A stretch of DNA of 64,000 nucleotides from Aspidapion aeneum (GCA_963576565.1 OY755046.1:62537471-62601470); one strand, 5' to 3'; shown: positions 12,220 to 24,165, counted from the first letter of the stretch. Numbers and translations are program-made. Notes: generated by a model not told the origin, from the sequence alone.

Positions 12220-15200
12220 TACCCTAGTCTATGGACAAATCAAGTTTCGTATGCAAGTCGTGCCAACTTTCTGCCGATAAGCTAACTTTGTTAAGGACAT
12301 CCCATATATCAGGTTTTGACTTATTGTCATTCTGGTAAATGCGTTTTTTGAAAGATATGGCGGATTCAAAATGGCGGAAACGCGAAAAATTGTAACTTTT
12401 TTTTTCTTATCCGATTTTCATGGAACAAAGTTTAAAATACTTGCTTTGTAACGTACTTAAAAATGTATTGGTCAGAAAATATGTATTGTTTTGTATTTGT
12501 CAAAAAAATTAAAAAAATTTAAAAAAAAGGTCAATTTTTTTTACTTTTTTTAATTTTATTTATAAAACTATTGGAGTTAGAAAAAAAGTTTGAATAAAAA
12601 AGAGAGCTATTTTCATTCTTTATTCAAACTTGGTTCAAATGTTCCAATGCGTTAATTAGTTTTTAAGTTATTTCCAAATAACTGGAAAAAAATAGGGGTC
12701 TTTGGGGTATACTTAAAAATTATGCTTTTAATAAAAACCATAAGAACATTTTGAAAGTAAGTTAAATTTGTTTAACATACCTAGCAACAAGGTTTTGACT
12801 TATTGTCATTGTGATAATCGCGCGTTTTTTTAAATATGGCGGAAAAGCATATTTAAAAACAAATTGTATCTTTTTTATTTTTTATCCGATTTTAATACAA
12901 CAAAGCTCAAATTACTTGATTTAAAATGTATTAAAAAATTACTTTAAAAAAAAATATTCGAAAAAAAAATCGGGTGAAACTAGTGACAAAAATGATTTTA
13001 TTTTTATTTTTTTAATTGACCCCCATATACGGACGTCGCTGAAGTGTTTGTCATTAATTAAACCCCACTGACTTACACATTGTTAAAAAGAACATCTAAT
13101 TTCCTACAATAAATTCTAAAACACATTTTTGTCAATTGAGCTTAGTTTTTGAGAAAATTGGAAAAAACTTGTAACAGAATTAATTTGTTTGGTGATTTGT
13201 CAAAATTGATTTAAGTTGCATAGGCCTGTGAAGTTTTAATCTGAAGATAAATCTTACATTATTATAGACGTTGAAAAGGAAATTTTATTGTCTACAATCG
13301 ACGATAGGTCACAATTTTTGATATAGAGTTTGGTTTTAAAGATAATCGGGTAAAACCTATGTGGTTTGTTTAATTTTTTTATATTTTCTTAATAAACGGA
13401 CGCCGCTGGAGAGTTTGTTATTAGCCTGACCCCACTGACTAATACATGGTAAAAAAGGAAATTTTATTTTCTACAATAAACGGCGAAATAATTTTTTTTC
13501 CAAAAAGCTTAATTTTTGAGAAAATTGAATAAAACTTAGTGATAAATTGATAAATTTAGTGATTTTTCAAAATTGATTTTATTTACGGACGCCCCTATTG
13601 TTATAGATAAAACTACCAGTGCCTTATTATACATTTTCTTTTTTACATTTATTTACTACGGACGCCGCTGGAGAGTTTGTCATGTCGTACCCCACTGACT
13701 TATACATTGTTGAAAAGGAAATTTTATGGTCTACAACGAAGATTAGTACATATTTTTTCCTTAAACTTAGTTTTTAAGAAAATTTGAAAAAAATCTAAAA
13801 ATTTCAGGACTTGGGGAGTCTGGGGGTCTTGGGGGATTTTGCAGCTAAAATTTAAAAAACTAATATAATTTTATTCCTAAATTAGATTTAACACATTTTT
13901 GATCCATTTATATGTCATTGTGTCTTTAGGGCATCACCTTAGTTAAATTTTTAGAAATTCGAACACGACTATATAAGGAGGGGGGATAAAAAAAATTGGA
14001 CCAAAAACTTGCCCGGCCTGTGACCTATTCTCAGCTAGGATCCATTGTCAAACTGCGGTCCTCATCAGCGGCGTAGCGTGCCCAAAAGGGCGGGGGGGGG
14101 GGGGTGTTCGGTTCGGTTCGGTTCGGGGGGGGGGGGGGGGGTGTTCGGTTCGGGGGGGGGGGTGGATGGGGCGACAGCTAAAAAGGGCGCCTCTGAAAAC
14201 TGATGAAAAATCTTGCGAAAAAAAAAAGGTCTTCATGTGTGAGGGGGCCTCTCACAAATCTTGCGACCAAAAAAAAAAAAAAAAGGTCTTCATGTCGTTA
14301 GTTTCCTTTAACGCCCACTCAATTGGCCGTTGCCGGCCCGACTTAATAAAGCTGAGGGCGCTTCGGCCACCAATGGGGCGCCACTACCCTCGGAGCGGGG
14401 GGGGGGGGGTGACGAATCCCCCGCGCCCCCCCCCCCACGCTACGCCGCTGGTCTTCATATTTTGTATACTCAACTACCTCTAGCACCTGCACTATATTGC
14501 AAAAACTTTCGTCGGTTGATATTCACTTTCAAAAATAACAATAACAACGTTGTTTGATAATGTCCATAACAACGATAACAATAATAATAGAAATCACCTG
14601 TTTACTAGACGCCTCAACTGCGTAAAGCCGCGCGTCGCCTTATAGGCGTCCGCGTACGGTAATACACCTTCGGTGGTCGTTTTGGTGACAACAAATGGTT
14701 TTTTTATTAAAAAAAATATAAAATATACATCTATGTTAGACTTTTATACACCAAATTAAAGAAAAATATTCATTCTAAAACTTTTATTTAAACTTTTTTT
14801 TCAATTTTTGCTTTGGTGTTATTAAAAATGTAGGTTAAGCTTTACTAGCTATACAAAAAAAAAGTAAAAATCAATTTATTTTGTTTTTTCTAAAAAAACG
14901 AAGCAAAATTTTGAAAAATATAATAGAAAGTTATTTTATTGTGGGTGTTTACTGATTCATTTGCCATTTTTTGCAACCATCTACGACTATTTTTAAGAAA
15001 GATACATCGTTTTAAAAAGTACCGTGCAAAAAAAAGTGGTGGGGGCCATATCTTTAAAAAAACGCATTTACCAGAATGACAACAAGTCAAAACCTGATCT
15101 ATGGAGTGCCCTTAACAAACTTGGCTTATCGGCAAAAAGTTGGCACGACTTGCACACGAAACCCCCTTTTAGGCCGATTTGTCCATAGACTAATAGGGTA
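12220..15200. mobile_element. 3 kb foldback element with TA flanks
   Basis: CCCTAGTCTATGGACAAAT at 12222 is matched by its inverted form ATTTGTCCATAGACTAATAG near 15178, each flanked by TA. The arms share TTTTGACTTATTGTCATTCT and its complement. The left half holds about three tandem-like blocks with GGACGCCGCTGGAGAGTTTG (13031 variant, 13397, 13659). No ORF of interest. A hAT MITE (14066-14450) sits inside. Confidence 0.75.
14066..14450. mobile_element. hAT MITE, CAGCGGCGTAGCGTG ends, 8-bp TSD
   Basis: Starts CAGCGGCGTAGCGTGCCC and ends CACGCTACGCCGCTG. Flanking 8-mers are GTCCTCAT (14058-14065) and GTCTTCAT (14451-14458), one mismatch. Very G-rich left side (runs of G at 14091-14162). The inner sequence, e.g. 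GGCGCCTCTGAAAACTGATG, matches the element at 38505-40000 in inverted orientation. Confidence 0.85.
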
Positions 15201-16217
15201 TATATGCAAGCTGGATTTTTGTATAATTATTCCTTAGCATCTGGGACACATCGCCACATATTCTCCGCCAATATCCTCGTTGAGCTTTGCTAAATATTAG
15301 GCCCAAATGTTCTAAAAATCAGTTTTCTGTGATTTTCTCGAAAACTAATAACTTTTTCTAAAAAAGTAAAGAGTGATAAAATACGCAAAATCATTCGATC
15401 TGTCATGGTGTCGCTCAACCAGTTTTAAGTTTGGGTAGAAACACCCCAAAAAACTAAAAATGTGGTTTTGTAGGGAAGCTTCCCTAGAACACAAAAACAT
15501 AATTTTCAAAATCGCAGCTGATCCTTTTTTAAACTTTTTAGATTTTTTCAAACGTAGCTGATTCCGAAGTAAAGTTTTAGTTTAGTCAGTTTACACCGTG
15601 AACTTGGCCGGCCACTGAAACCGAACCCCCACGTGACAATATTAAAAAATATATCTATTGTTAGCTCCCGCTAAATTTCGCGGTTGTTTATATATATTTT
15701 TAAAAACACACAACTGTATGAAGGACAAAGCGCATTCCGCGTATTTGGACATGCGCACCAACAACCAGTGAGATCCTTGTCAAGCGCCTAGAGAAAAAGG
15801 CGTGTTAATTTCGTTCTCCAACTATTTCAAATATCTACACCTGAAAGTGCTCGATTTTGTGTACTGAAGCATAGAACTAGAAACTTCAACCCTTCAGCTA
15901 CGTGGTGACATCATTAGATCCATTCGGGGGCCCCTTGGAACGAGAAGAATTTGGCTGCAAAGGAGGTGAGTGCACTTATCTGATTACCGTTGTGTGGTTC
16001 CAACAATTTTACCTATGGACGTCTGATTATTTCGTAATTCATATCAATACATTTATGTTTGCTCGCGATATCATTAATTAAAATATTTACAGTCCACTGC
16101 ATTTAGCGTTTTTCTATCCGCGGGCTAACATCTATTTTAAAAAGAAAATTGTCGATATTTTCTAAACTAGACTAGATAGTAGTACTACTACGTTCGTGAA
16201 CATATTCATACGAGAAT
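15201..16217. other. Intron 10 sequence, no feature recognised
   Basis: Intronic sequence of the kinase gene with no repeat ends or coding signal that I can support. A moderately GC-rich patch at 15730-16000 has no splice-bounded frame. Confidence 0.5.
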
Positions 16218-16223
16218 ACTTAC

Positions 16224-16347
16224 CCATAGACGAGCGCCCGTGGTGTTCGGGACTCTCCGGCTTCCATTCGTTATCAGTCGTTTCCTCGCTGTCGTCAAAC
16301 TGCGATTTCCATTGGCTAGCCAGCGTTAGAGCTCCGCCTCTCGTCAC
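16224..16347 (-). CDS. Asator: TTBK/Asator kinase, exon 10 (acidic tail segment)
   Basis: Codes for residues 503-543 plus the first base of codon 544: VTRGGALTLASQWKSQFDDS, then EETTDNEWKPESPEHHGRSSMG. The acceptor GGTTCAG is at 16348 and the donor GTAAGT at 16223-16218. It enters in phase 0 and leaves in phase 1. The acidic SQFDDSEETTDNEW stretch is a plausible casein-kinase-type phospho-region. The tandem repeat array in the adjoining intron begins right at this exon's acceptor. Confidence 0.88.
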
Positions 16348-16350
16348 CTG

Positions 16351-16770
16351 AACCAATAAAAAGCGATTTATTATGAAGAATATTCTAGAATCTATTTAGT
16401 GTTAGGCATAACCCTGACATTTTCTGTAAGTTATATGTAATTAAATGCAGATTTTAAGTAGTAATAGATGGATTGACATTTAGTAAATCTCGTGTTATCT
16501 AAACCAATGAAAACGGTTTATTATGAAGAATATTCTAGAATCTATTTAGTGTTAGGCATAACCCTGACATTTTCTGTAAGTTATATGTAATTAAATGCAG
16601 ATTTTAAGTAGTGATAGATGGACTGACATTATCATCAAAACCAATAAAAACGGTTTATTATGAAGAATATTCTAGAATCAATTTCATGGTAAGCATAACC
16701 ATTACATTGTCTGTAAACTATATTAAATTAAAAACTGATACAGTTTTGACAGATACATTGACATTTAATA
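16351..16770. repeat. Three tandem units of about 140-150 bp in intron 9
   Basis: Units begin at 16351, 16501 and 16639 with AACCAATAAAAACGG-like sequence and share TTATTATGAAGAATATTCTA. Units 1 and 2 are nearly identical; unit 3 is diverged. Unit 1 starts at the exon 10 splice acceptor. Confidence 0.9.
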
Positions 16771-16841
16771 TTCATTTTGTTATCAGAAATGTCAAGATTG
16801 TCAAACAAGTTAGACCAAGAATGATTAAATCGAATACATAC

Positions 16842-17030
16842 CTGTTGGCTAACATTTTCGTCATCCATAAGAGCAAACTGAGTGACACTTTGGTCTCTCG
16901 CTCCCCTGGAACTTCGTGCAGCACTCGGTTGTCGTCGGCGAGGTCGGTCTTGTTCGGGAGTCGCCGGCGAGTCTTGCGAAGCGCCCGTTTGTGGAGCCGA
17001 ACTTGGCGGAGGCGTGGTTTGGGTGACCAC
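16842..17030 (-). CDS. Asator: TTBK/Asator kinase, exon 9 (tail)
   Basis: Codes for residues 440-502, exactly 63 codons, phase 0 in and out. It starts VVTQTTPPPSSAPQTGASQD, passes through an Arg-rich stretch (DRPRRRQPSAARSSRGARD) and ends QFALMDDENVSQQ. The acceptor TTTAAAG is at 17031 and the donor GTATGT at 16841. It is low-complexity and predicted to be disordered. The MDDENVSQQ-like end and the following exon resemble the conserved tail of insect Asator proteins, though I hold that less firmly than the kinase domain. Confidence 0.87.
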
Positions 17031-17099
17031 CTTTAAAAAATGTCGGAATTAGATTCCCACAAGTTCCCTTGTTGTAAACAGAGACGTGTGAGGATAACA

Positions 17100-17280
17100 G
17101 ACCTTGGGAAAATAAAAGAAGTACGGGAAGACTCCAAATGAGATGGGCGTACGATTTAAAGAAACATGCGGGAACTAGATGGATGAACACGGCGACAGAG
17201 AAGAGTGGAAGATATTGGAGAAGGCCTATGTCCACAGATGGATTGAAGAAGGCTAAATAGATAGATAGACAGATAGAATC
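17100..17280 (+). pseudogene. LINE 3'-end fragment with GATA tail
   Basis: Encodes the extreme C-terminus of a non-LTR element: GRLQMRWAYDLKKHAGTRWM, then after a one-base shift EEWKILEKAYVHRWIEEG and a stop. An ATAGATAGATAGACAGATAG tail follows, as in LINEs that end in microsatellites. Only the last 60 or so codons remain. Confidence 0.75.
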
Positions 17281-17432
17281 TTGTAGTTGGCACACACTTT
17301 CCATATGTTTTCGAAAAAAAAACTTTTGAAGATATTAACGAAAAAGTTCAAATATGCTATTTGTTGACATAGATAATAAAAAATATATATATTTTTAATA
17401 AACTAGCTCAAAAAATCACTACTCAAACTTAC

Positions 17433-17590
17433 CTTAAGCCTTCCAAGTGTGGCAGCGCCAGATTGACTCTTTCTGAGGGGCGCGGGCCTGGGGGCGTCTG
17501 AACTTGACTTAGCGGACGCCACCGCAGCCTCATTGTCCAAACGATCAGTCGGGGCTTGGTCCAAGTGCGACGTCGCTCTTCGTTTGCGAA
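17433..17590 (-). CDS. Asator: TTBK/Asator kinase, exon 8 (basic tail segment)
   Basis: Codes for residues 387-439. It starts with the basic VRKRRATSHLDQAP and ends with a Ser/Pro/Ala-rich stretch, APRPAPLRKSQSGAATLGRLK. The acceptor TTTTCAG is at 17591 and the donor GTAAGT at 17432-17427. It enters in phase 1 and leaves in phase 0. The RKRR cluster could be a nuclear localisation or 14-3-3/phospho-regulatory site, which is inference only. The composition is GC-rich compared with flanking DNA. Confidence 0.88.
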
Positions 17591-17871
17591 CTGAAAAGAA
17601 TAATTGTATCCTTGTTTGTTACTTACAAGAAGAAAAAGGAGGCCTAATACTTCTAACGATCTGGAAGTGTATTCTTATCCCGCCTAGCGTTACTAGAAGC
17701 CCTGGATATATTTGTCGAACGTGTTTCCCCAGTTTTCCGTACAAGTGCCCTCTCTTTCTGATATAAACGTGTTCCAACGTGTTTGTGTAGCCTTGCTTGT
17801 GATCAGTATACGCTCGAAGTTTAAAGTGAGTGCGTCAAGTAGTTTGCGTCTTGCTTATTTTAAAAGTTTAT

Positions 17872-18983
17872 ACAGTGTGTCAATTTTAAAAGATGGAAAA
17901 AAGCCGTGATAAAATATTTTCATATCAAAAGGTTATCGCCGACGGAAATAAAAGCTGAACTAGATGCTACACTAGGGAAATCTGCTCCTTCCTATACCAC
18001 AGTTAAACATGGTCGTACTGATAATGCTCCGCGTTCTGGCAGGCCAAAAACGGCAACTTCTGAAGAAATGGTGCTAACCATTCACAAACTAATTCTAAAA
18101 GATCGCAGATTAACACTGGAAGAGGTAGCTGAGGCTGCAGGCATATCAAAAGTTTACCATATTTTATGTATGTAATCTCAGAGGAGAATTTGGCACTGTT
18201 TAGACGTGATTCAGGGAACTTTTTGCGTAGGTTTATTTCATGAAACATGGGTTCATCATTATACCCCTGAAACTAAGCAACAATCCAAAAAATGAACGGC
18301 AAAGGACGAACCAGTTCCAATGAAGGCAAATGCAGTACTGTCTGACTGACTTCAGTGATGACAACAAATCCGTTGAACATCGCTGGGCCAAATGTATTAC
18401 CTTACAAGGGGACTATGTAGAAAAATAAATTATTATTTAGTCACGTTCTATGTTAGGCCGGAAACTTTTCATCCCATCTTCGTATTATTCACGTTTTTAA
18501 TATTTTAGGTTAGAAAATACCCAAATTTTGCAACAAAAACTAAACAGACTACTAACCACATAAATAGATGGGACAACTTCAAGTCAAGCTCTTAAAAGAA
18601 TTTATGACATTTAAGCAGCGCCATCTATCGCGTAGCTCGCCAGTTGAATTCTTTTTGACGCTCTGAGCATTGTTTGTTCAAACTTCAAACTTTGACAATA
18701 AATTATTAGTATGTAATGCCAACCTGCAGATAACAATGATTTCTTTTTGAAATAAAATTTCCTAGCAACAACTGTCAAAGAGACAAATCTGGTGTCAAAC
18801 AACTGTCAAAATGTAAAAATTTGCAGCAGAACGTCGTACCTTTTTTTTAATCCGTTCAAGAGATTTAAATTGTCATTAAAAAAGGATATATTAAGCCACG
18901 GTGGATAGAATAGACCAGTGTTCGGATCTTACATACTTATATATGTGTCGAATTTTCACGTCACTGGTGGTCCAGCTGTTTAT
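17872..18983 (+). pseudogene. Internally deleted mariner copy, tandem unit 1
   Basis: Contains the N-terminal helix-turn-helix of a mariner transposase (IKYFHIKRLSPTEIKAELDA, then APRSGRPKTATSEEMV and LTLEEVAEAAGIS) and the mid-protein motif FHETWVHHYTPETKQQSKK. The C-terminal end EHRWAKCITLQGDYVEK stops at 18427. The catalytic core between these is deleted and there are stops and frameshifts, so it is inactive. The 3' part continues with mariner-type GGCCGGAAACTTTTCATCCC. The whole unit repeats immediately downstream with a period of 1112 bp. Confidence 0.85.
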
Positions 18984-20095
18984 ACAGTGTGTCAATTTTA
19001 AAAGATAGAAAAAAACGAGATAGGAGCCGTGATAAAATATTTTCATATCAAAGGGTTATCGCCGACAGAAATAAAAGCTGAACTAGAGGGGAATCTGCTC
19101 CTTCCTATACCACAATTAAACGTGGTCGTGCTAGCACTTATGATGCTCCGCGTTCTGGCAGGCCAAAAAAAGGCAACTTCTGAAGAAATGGTGCAAACCA
19201 TTCACACTAATTCTAAAAGAGTTTAAGACTGGAAGAGGTAGCTGAGGCTGCAGGCATATCAAAAGAGCGAGTTTACCATATTTTATGTATGTAATGTCAG
19301 AGGAGAATTTGGCACTGTTTAGACGTGATTCAGGGAACTTTTTGCGTAGGTTTATTTCATGAAACATGGGTTCATCATTATACCCCTGAAACTAAGCAAC
19401 AATCCAAAAAATGAACGGCAAAGGACGAACCAGTTCCAAAGAAGGCAAAGGCAGTACTGTCTGACTGACTTCAGTGATGACATCAAATCCGTTGAACATC
19501 GCTGGGCCAAATGTATTACCTTACAAGGGGACTATGTAGAAAAATAAATTATTATTTAGTCACGTTCTATGTTAGGCCGGAAACTTTTCATCCCATCTTC
19601 GTATTATTCACGTTTTTAATATTTTAGGTTAGAAAATACACAAATTTTGCAACAAAAACTAAACAGACTACCAACCACATAAATAGATGGGACAACTACA
19701 AGTCAAGCTCTTAAAAGAACTTATGACATTTAAGCAGCGCCATCTGTCGCGTGGCTCGCCAGTTGAACTCTTTTTGACGCTCTGAGCATTGTATATTCAA
19801 ACTTCAAACTTTGACAATAAATTATTAGTATGTAATGCCAACCTGCAGATAACAATGATTTCTTTTTGAAATAAAATTTCCTAGCAACCACTGTCAAAGA
19901 GACAAATCTGGTGTCAAACAACTGTCAAAATGTAAAAATTTGCAGCAGAACGTCGTACCTTTTTTTTAATCCGTTCAAGATATTTAAATTGTCATTAAAA
20001 AAGGATATATTAAGTCACGGTGGATAGAATAGACCAGTGTTCGGATCTTATATATTTATATATGTCGAATTTTCACGTCACTGGTGGCCCAGCTG
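18984..20095 (+). pseudogene. Internally deleted mariner copy, tandem unit 2
   Basis: Tandem duplicate of the preceding unit with small indels: IKYFHIKGLSPTEIKAELEG, the same HYTPETK segment and an EHRWAKCITLQGDYVEK end at 19544. It shares the same internal deletion, so the deletion predates the duplication. Differences are scattered substitutions and short indels; the age of the duplication is not fixed from this. Confidence 0.85.
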
Positions 20096-20615
20096 ATTTA
20101 TGTAAACAAAAGTTAGATATGATATGAGAAACTAATATTTTTTGAATTTTTTAAAAACTAAGGCAATTTTCCTACTATTTTTTCGTATATTCTTATAAAA
20201 TAATTTTTTTTAGACATACAAGTCGTTATTTTTTTTAGCCCGCTTCATTTCTCTTTACACAAAAATTAAAATTCAAAGAAAATAATGTGTTCGTTTCAGC
20301 ATCTAAAATAATCCGCTGACCTACATCTTTGTTTACTTCCCAAGTCCTCGGTTCACCTTTGATACTAAACGATCACATTCAGATTGATTTGTAATTTAAG
20401 TTTTGTGTAATTAAAAAATAAACCGTGCTAAAAAAAAATAACGACAATACGTCTAGAAAATTATATTTTATAAAAATGTACCAGAAAACAGTAGCAAAAT
20501 TGCCTTAGTTTTCAAAAAATTTAAAAAATATTAGTTGTTCCGTTGTTCATATCATATCTAACTTTTGTTTACAAAAAACAGCTGGACCACCAGTGACGTG
20601 AAAAATTCGACATAT
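20066..20615. mobile_element. Foldback of about 550 bp
   Basis: Left arm from GTCGAATTTTCACGTCACTG (20065) through AACAAAAGTTAGATATGATA; the right arm is inverted from 20508 to 20613 (TATCTAACTTTTGTTT, CCAGTGACGTGAAAAATTCG). The left arm's outer part also ends tandem unit 1 at 18957, so the mariner tandem units and this foldback overlap. Confidence 0.75.
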
Positions 20616-20616
20616 A

Positions 20617-22982
20617 TAGGGTGTCCCAGAACTAATGGTACATGGTTAAACTGTAGATTCCTTGGGTCAAAATATTACGATTTAGTCATACTTACCTTAG
20701 TCCAAAAGTTCGTATTAACCGAGATACAGGGTGTTAAACTTTATTTTTTCAATTCGATTTTCTTTAATAACTGTTTTACTAATTAATATTTTTGCAAAAA
20801 CTAACCAGCGCGTAAGTTTTTTTTAAATTGGTAAGACGATTCCGTTGAAAAATTTGATGTACAGTGTACAGGGTGTTCCTTGGACCACTACCATTGCATA
20901 AAAATCAGTATATTTTTTTTGTGCCTCAGTGTATACCAGTTTTTTTGTAAAATAGTGGTTTTCCCATCCTTTTTATGTAAAAAAGTTATACTGTTTTAAA
21001 GTCGCTCAGAGCAACGGTTTTTGAGTTTTTTGCATTTAAAGTTTTTATTGCATGTGAGTGATTTGCCTAATTTATGTATGATACTTTCTTCAATTCTTTC
21101 TACTAATTAATAATTTTGCACAAAAAATTGGGTTTGGTGATTTTTGGCCATGGACAATTTAATTTAGGTTAAAAAAAATATAAATAATATACAGGGTGTT
21201 CTCTGGCTCGGTACCGTTACTTTAAAATAGGTCTAACTTTTTTGTTCCTCGGTGTATACAAGATTCTATAAAAAACATTAATGTTTTAATTTTTTTTAAG
21301 TTAAAAAGTTATAGTGTTTAGATGTCGCTTAGTGCAACGGTTTTTAAGATATTTAAATTATAAGTTTTTATTGTATGCGTAAAAGATTTTTGATTAAATT
21401 CTTACCTACTTCATACATATTAGCTATAATCAATAATTTTTTATAGCATTTTAAGATTGGATGTTTTCTCACACATATACTATACTATAGTAGCTAGCAC
21501 ATATACTATACTATAGTAGTGTGAGCTATGGTGATCCTAATTTTTTCGAGAAAAAAAAAGTTGCTCCGATTTCAAAAATTTTTATATATCTTTGCGTTTC
21601 AGATGATTTTGAAACTTTTTTGTTGCGCCGTCTGTCTGTCTGTCTGTCTGTCTGTCTGTATGTCTGTAACGACCAACGCGCATAACTCAAAAACCGCTTG
21701 GCCGATTTTAATGAAATTTGGTACCTAGGCTGGGTCTTGGGTCGAGATAGTCCCATTTAAAAATGAACAAAATCCACCGTATGTATTTTAAAAATTAGAG
21801 TTTAAGTGAAAATATGGCGTGTGTGATATCAAACGAAAGGTAATTGAGTCCGGAGTTTAACAAAATACATTTTAGTTTTTTGTTTTTTTTAAGGGTGGGG
21901 GTAGATTTCAAAAATTTGAGTTTAAGTCAAAACATGGCTTGTGTGGTATCAAACAAAAGGTAATTTAGTCTGGAGTTAAATAAAATATATTTCAGTTTTT
22001 AGTTATATTAGCTCACACGTACACTATAACTATAGTACCTAGTGTGAGCTTATGGGCCAATATATTGGCAGAGTATTTTTTTATTGTTTTGAAAGAAAAT
22101 TATAATTATTAATAAAAGTAATATTTTATTTTTTATTAAAAAAAATATAATATTTCTTAACCATGGCGCTCTCAGCAACAAAGTTCAAATTTTAAAATTG
22201 ACAAATAGTAAATCAAACTTAAAATTGTTTATTATAGTAGGCTTTGAAAATAAAAAACAATAAAATCCAATAAAGTTGCTGTCTGCGTCTATTCTGTCAA
22301 ACTTTCTTAAAACTACAGAACTGTTTGTAAAATTACTTAATAATTAAAATCATATTATGTTTAAAAACCTGCTTAAGTATATATATAAAAAATACACTGA
22401 TGATTTTAATGCAATGGTAGTGGTCCAAAGAGCACCCTGTACATTGTACATCAACTTTTTCAACGGAATCGTCTTGCAAAATATTAATTAGTAGAAAGAA
22501 TTAAAGAAAGTATCATACATAAATTAGGCATTTCACTCACATGCAATAAAAATTTTAAATGCAAAAATCTCAAAAACCGTTGCTCTAAGCGACTTTAAAA
22601 CAGTATAACTTTTTTATATAAAAATGATGCAAAAACCATTATTTTACATAAAAACTGGTATACACCGAGGCACAAAAAAAATACAGTGATTTTAATGCAA
22701 TGGTAGTGGTCCAAGGAACACCCTGTACATTGTACATCAAAATTTTCAACGGAATCGTCTTGCCAATTTCAAAAAAAATTACACGCTGGTTATTTTTTGC
22801 AAAAATATTAATTAGTAAAAAAGTTATTAAAGAAAATCGAATTGAAAAAATAAAGTTTAACACCCTGTATCTCGGTTAGTACGAACTTTTGGACAAAGAT
22901 AAGTGTGGCTAAATCGTAATATTTTGACCCAGGGAATCTACAGTTTAACTATGTACCATTAGTTCTGGGACACCCTGTATAT
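20617..22982. mobile_element. 2.4 kb foldback with AGGGTGTCCC ends
   Basis: Ends are TAGGGTGTCCCAGAACTAAT (20619) and the inverted ATTAGTTCTGGGACACCCTG (22957). Arms of about 600 bp match closely, e.g. CAATTCGATTTTCTTTAATA and its complement, and AGTGTACAGGGTGTTCCTTG against its inverted form. Copy 2 of the CAGA/TCTG element sits in the centre. ORFs are spurious. Confidence 0.85.
21469..22077 (-). mobile_element. CAGA/TCTG element, copy 2
   Basis: Inverse orientation, short (TCTG) run at 21630-21660. The 3' hairpin region is partly duplicated: CACATATACTATACTATAGT occurs twice around a CTAG. Confidence 0.85.
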
Positions 22983-23080
22983 GTAAGATCCGAACACCGG
23001 TCTATTCTATCCACCGTGATATGTAATATATGTAATATTAATGAACTGAATAAAAGAAAATGAATCTTTACTTAACTTAC

Positions 23081-23204
23081 CAACTTGATCCGCAGCAGTG
23101 GCGTTGCAGTTCTTATCAACATTCTGCTTCTGCGCGTTGGTTTGCGTATCTGTTGCCAAAGGCGCTGTTGATTCTAGCTCTATCCTTCTCTTGGCCTCCT
23201 GCAA
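23081..23204 (-). CDS. Asator: TTBK/Asator kinase, exon 7 (tail)
   Basis: Codes for residues 346-386 plus the first base of codon 387: LQEAKRRIELESTAPLATDT and a further Asn/Gln/Ala-rich stretch. The acceptor TTGTATAG is at 23205 and the donor GTAAGT at 23080-23075. It reads in frame from exon 6 and into exon 8 (phase 1). It contains no known domain. I include it because the frame, splice sites and phase all agree, and because GC content is clearly higher than in the intron around it. The intron to exon 6 is 307 bp with no repeat that I recognise. Confidence 0.88.
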
Positions 23205-23511
23205 CTATACAAAAGAAACAAGGATAGCAATATGTTTGAGTAATACCCGTTTTGCATTGACAATATAAATTTATTCGTTATCGTCGCCATCTGATAAACA
23301 AATTTGATAAAATTTGGTGGTTTGTATTAGGGATAACGGTTAATCGAATGAAGGTAACGTATTTTTTCTAAACTTATTTTTTTTAGAAACAGACACCAAA
23401 AACCCCATGTAGCTTCTTTTATCTGGTAAACCCTGTATGTAACTTGTTCCCACTTATTTCAAGAATTCATATAAAAAGATTTAAGGCAGTTAGAGATGGA
23501 TAATTAGTTAC

Positions 23512-23736
23512 CTCTTTATTATCTGTAGGCTCAATGTTCTCCTGGTTATTGTCAGTGGTAGTGACGTGTTTGGTATGCCTGGGTAGGGTGGAGGGTGCTG
23601 TTGGTGGTTGGGTAACTTGGTTGCCGCCTTGAGTAACCACTGCTTGGCTGTCTCCAGTTGGTTTCTCCCAATCGTAGGGGTCAGACTCTTTTACTCCTCG
23701 TCGTTTCATGCATCTCTCGAACAGGGAGATCAACAT
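23512..23736 (-). CDS. Asator: TTBK/Asator kinase, exon 6 (end of kinase domain)
   Basis: Codes for residues 271-345. The first 24 residues (MLISLFERCMKRRG, then VKESDPYDWE) finish the kinase domain and are diagnostic for TTBK. The remainder is a Gln/Thr/Pro-rich linker (QVTQPPTAPSTLPRHTK) that looks disordered. The acceptor GCGCAG is at 23737 and the donor GTAACT at 23511; the exon is in phase 0 at both ends. The exon 5-6 intron is 9.8 kb and is the main landing zone for foldback and CAGA elements in the gene. Confidence 0.93.
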
Positions 23737-24001
23737 CTGCGCAAAACACAAATTTAAAATACATTTCTTTTAATATACGCAGACTTAATAGCCAATATAT
23801 ACTGGGTGTTCGGCACATGAACCGTCAAAATTTTTTGGGATATTGTTGGGGTCATTTGCTACCTTTTCAACCTTGGAACTTGAGTCCTAAGAGTCACGGC
23901 TAAAAAGATATATATTTTTAAAATTTTTTTCTCAAATTATTCAAAAGCCCACCTTTAAACCCTCGTAAGCTTTTTATTAATGTCTGGAAAAGCACCATTT
24001 T

Positions 24002-24037
24002 TAGCTCACACATATACTATACTATAGTAGTGTGAGC
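24002..24037 (-). mobile_element. CAGA/TCTG element, copy 3, outer part
   Basis: The terminal hairpin of copy 3, cut off from the rest (28865-29543) by the foldback insertion at 24038-28864. Confidence 0.9.
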
Positions 24038-24047
24038 CGGAATGGGA

Positions 24048-24165
24048 CAACTGGGCGCCGCCAACTGGGCGCCGCCAACTCGGCGCCGCCAACTGGGCGC
24101 CGGGTCAACTCGGCGCCGGGCCAACTCGGCGCCGCCAACTGGGCGCCGGCCAACTCGGCGCCGGA
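24048..24165. repeat. GGCGCC-rich short tandem repeat, left arm
   Basis: Eight or so units of CAACTSGGCGCCG(C/GG), about 13-18 bp each. Extremely GC- and CpG-rich in an AT-rich region. Each unit contains the palindrome GGCGCC. Confidence 0.95.

Noticed and set aside
16861..17304. 147-codon minus-strand ORF covering exon 9
   Set aside because: It is in a different frame from the exon and runs through the splice acceptor; a shadow of the kinase exon.
20565..20786. Plus-strand ORF with similarity between two places
   Set aside because: Reads through foldback arm sequence; the mirrored copy at 22.6-22.9 kb explains the similarity.
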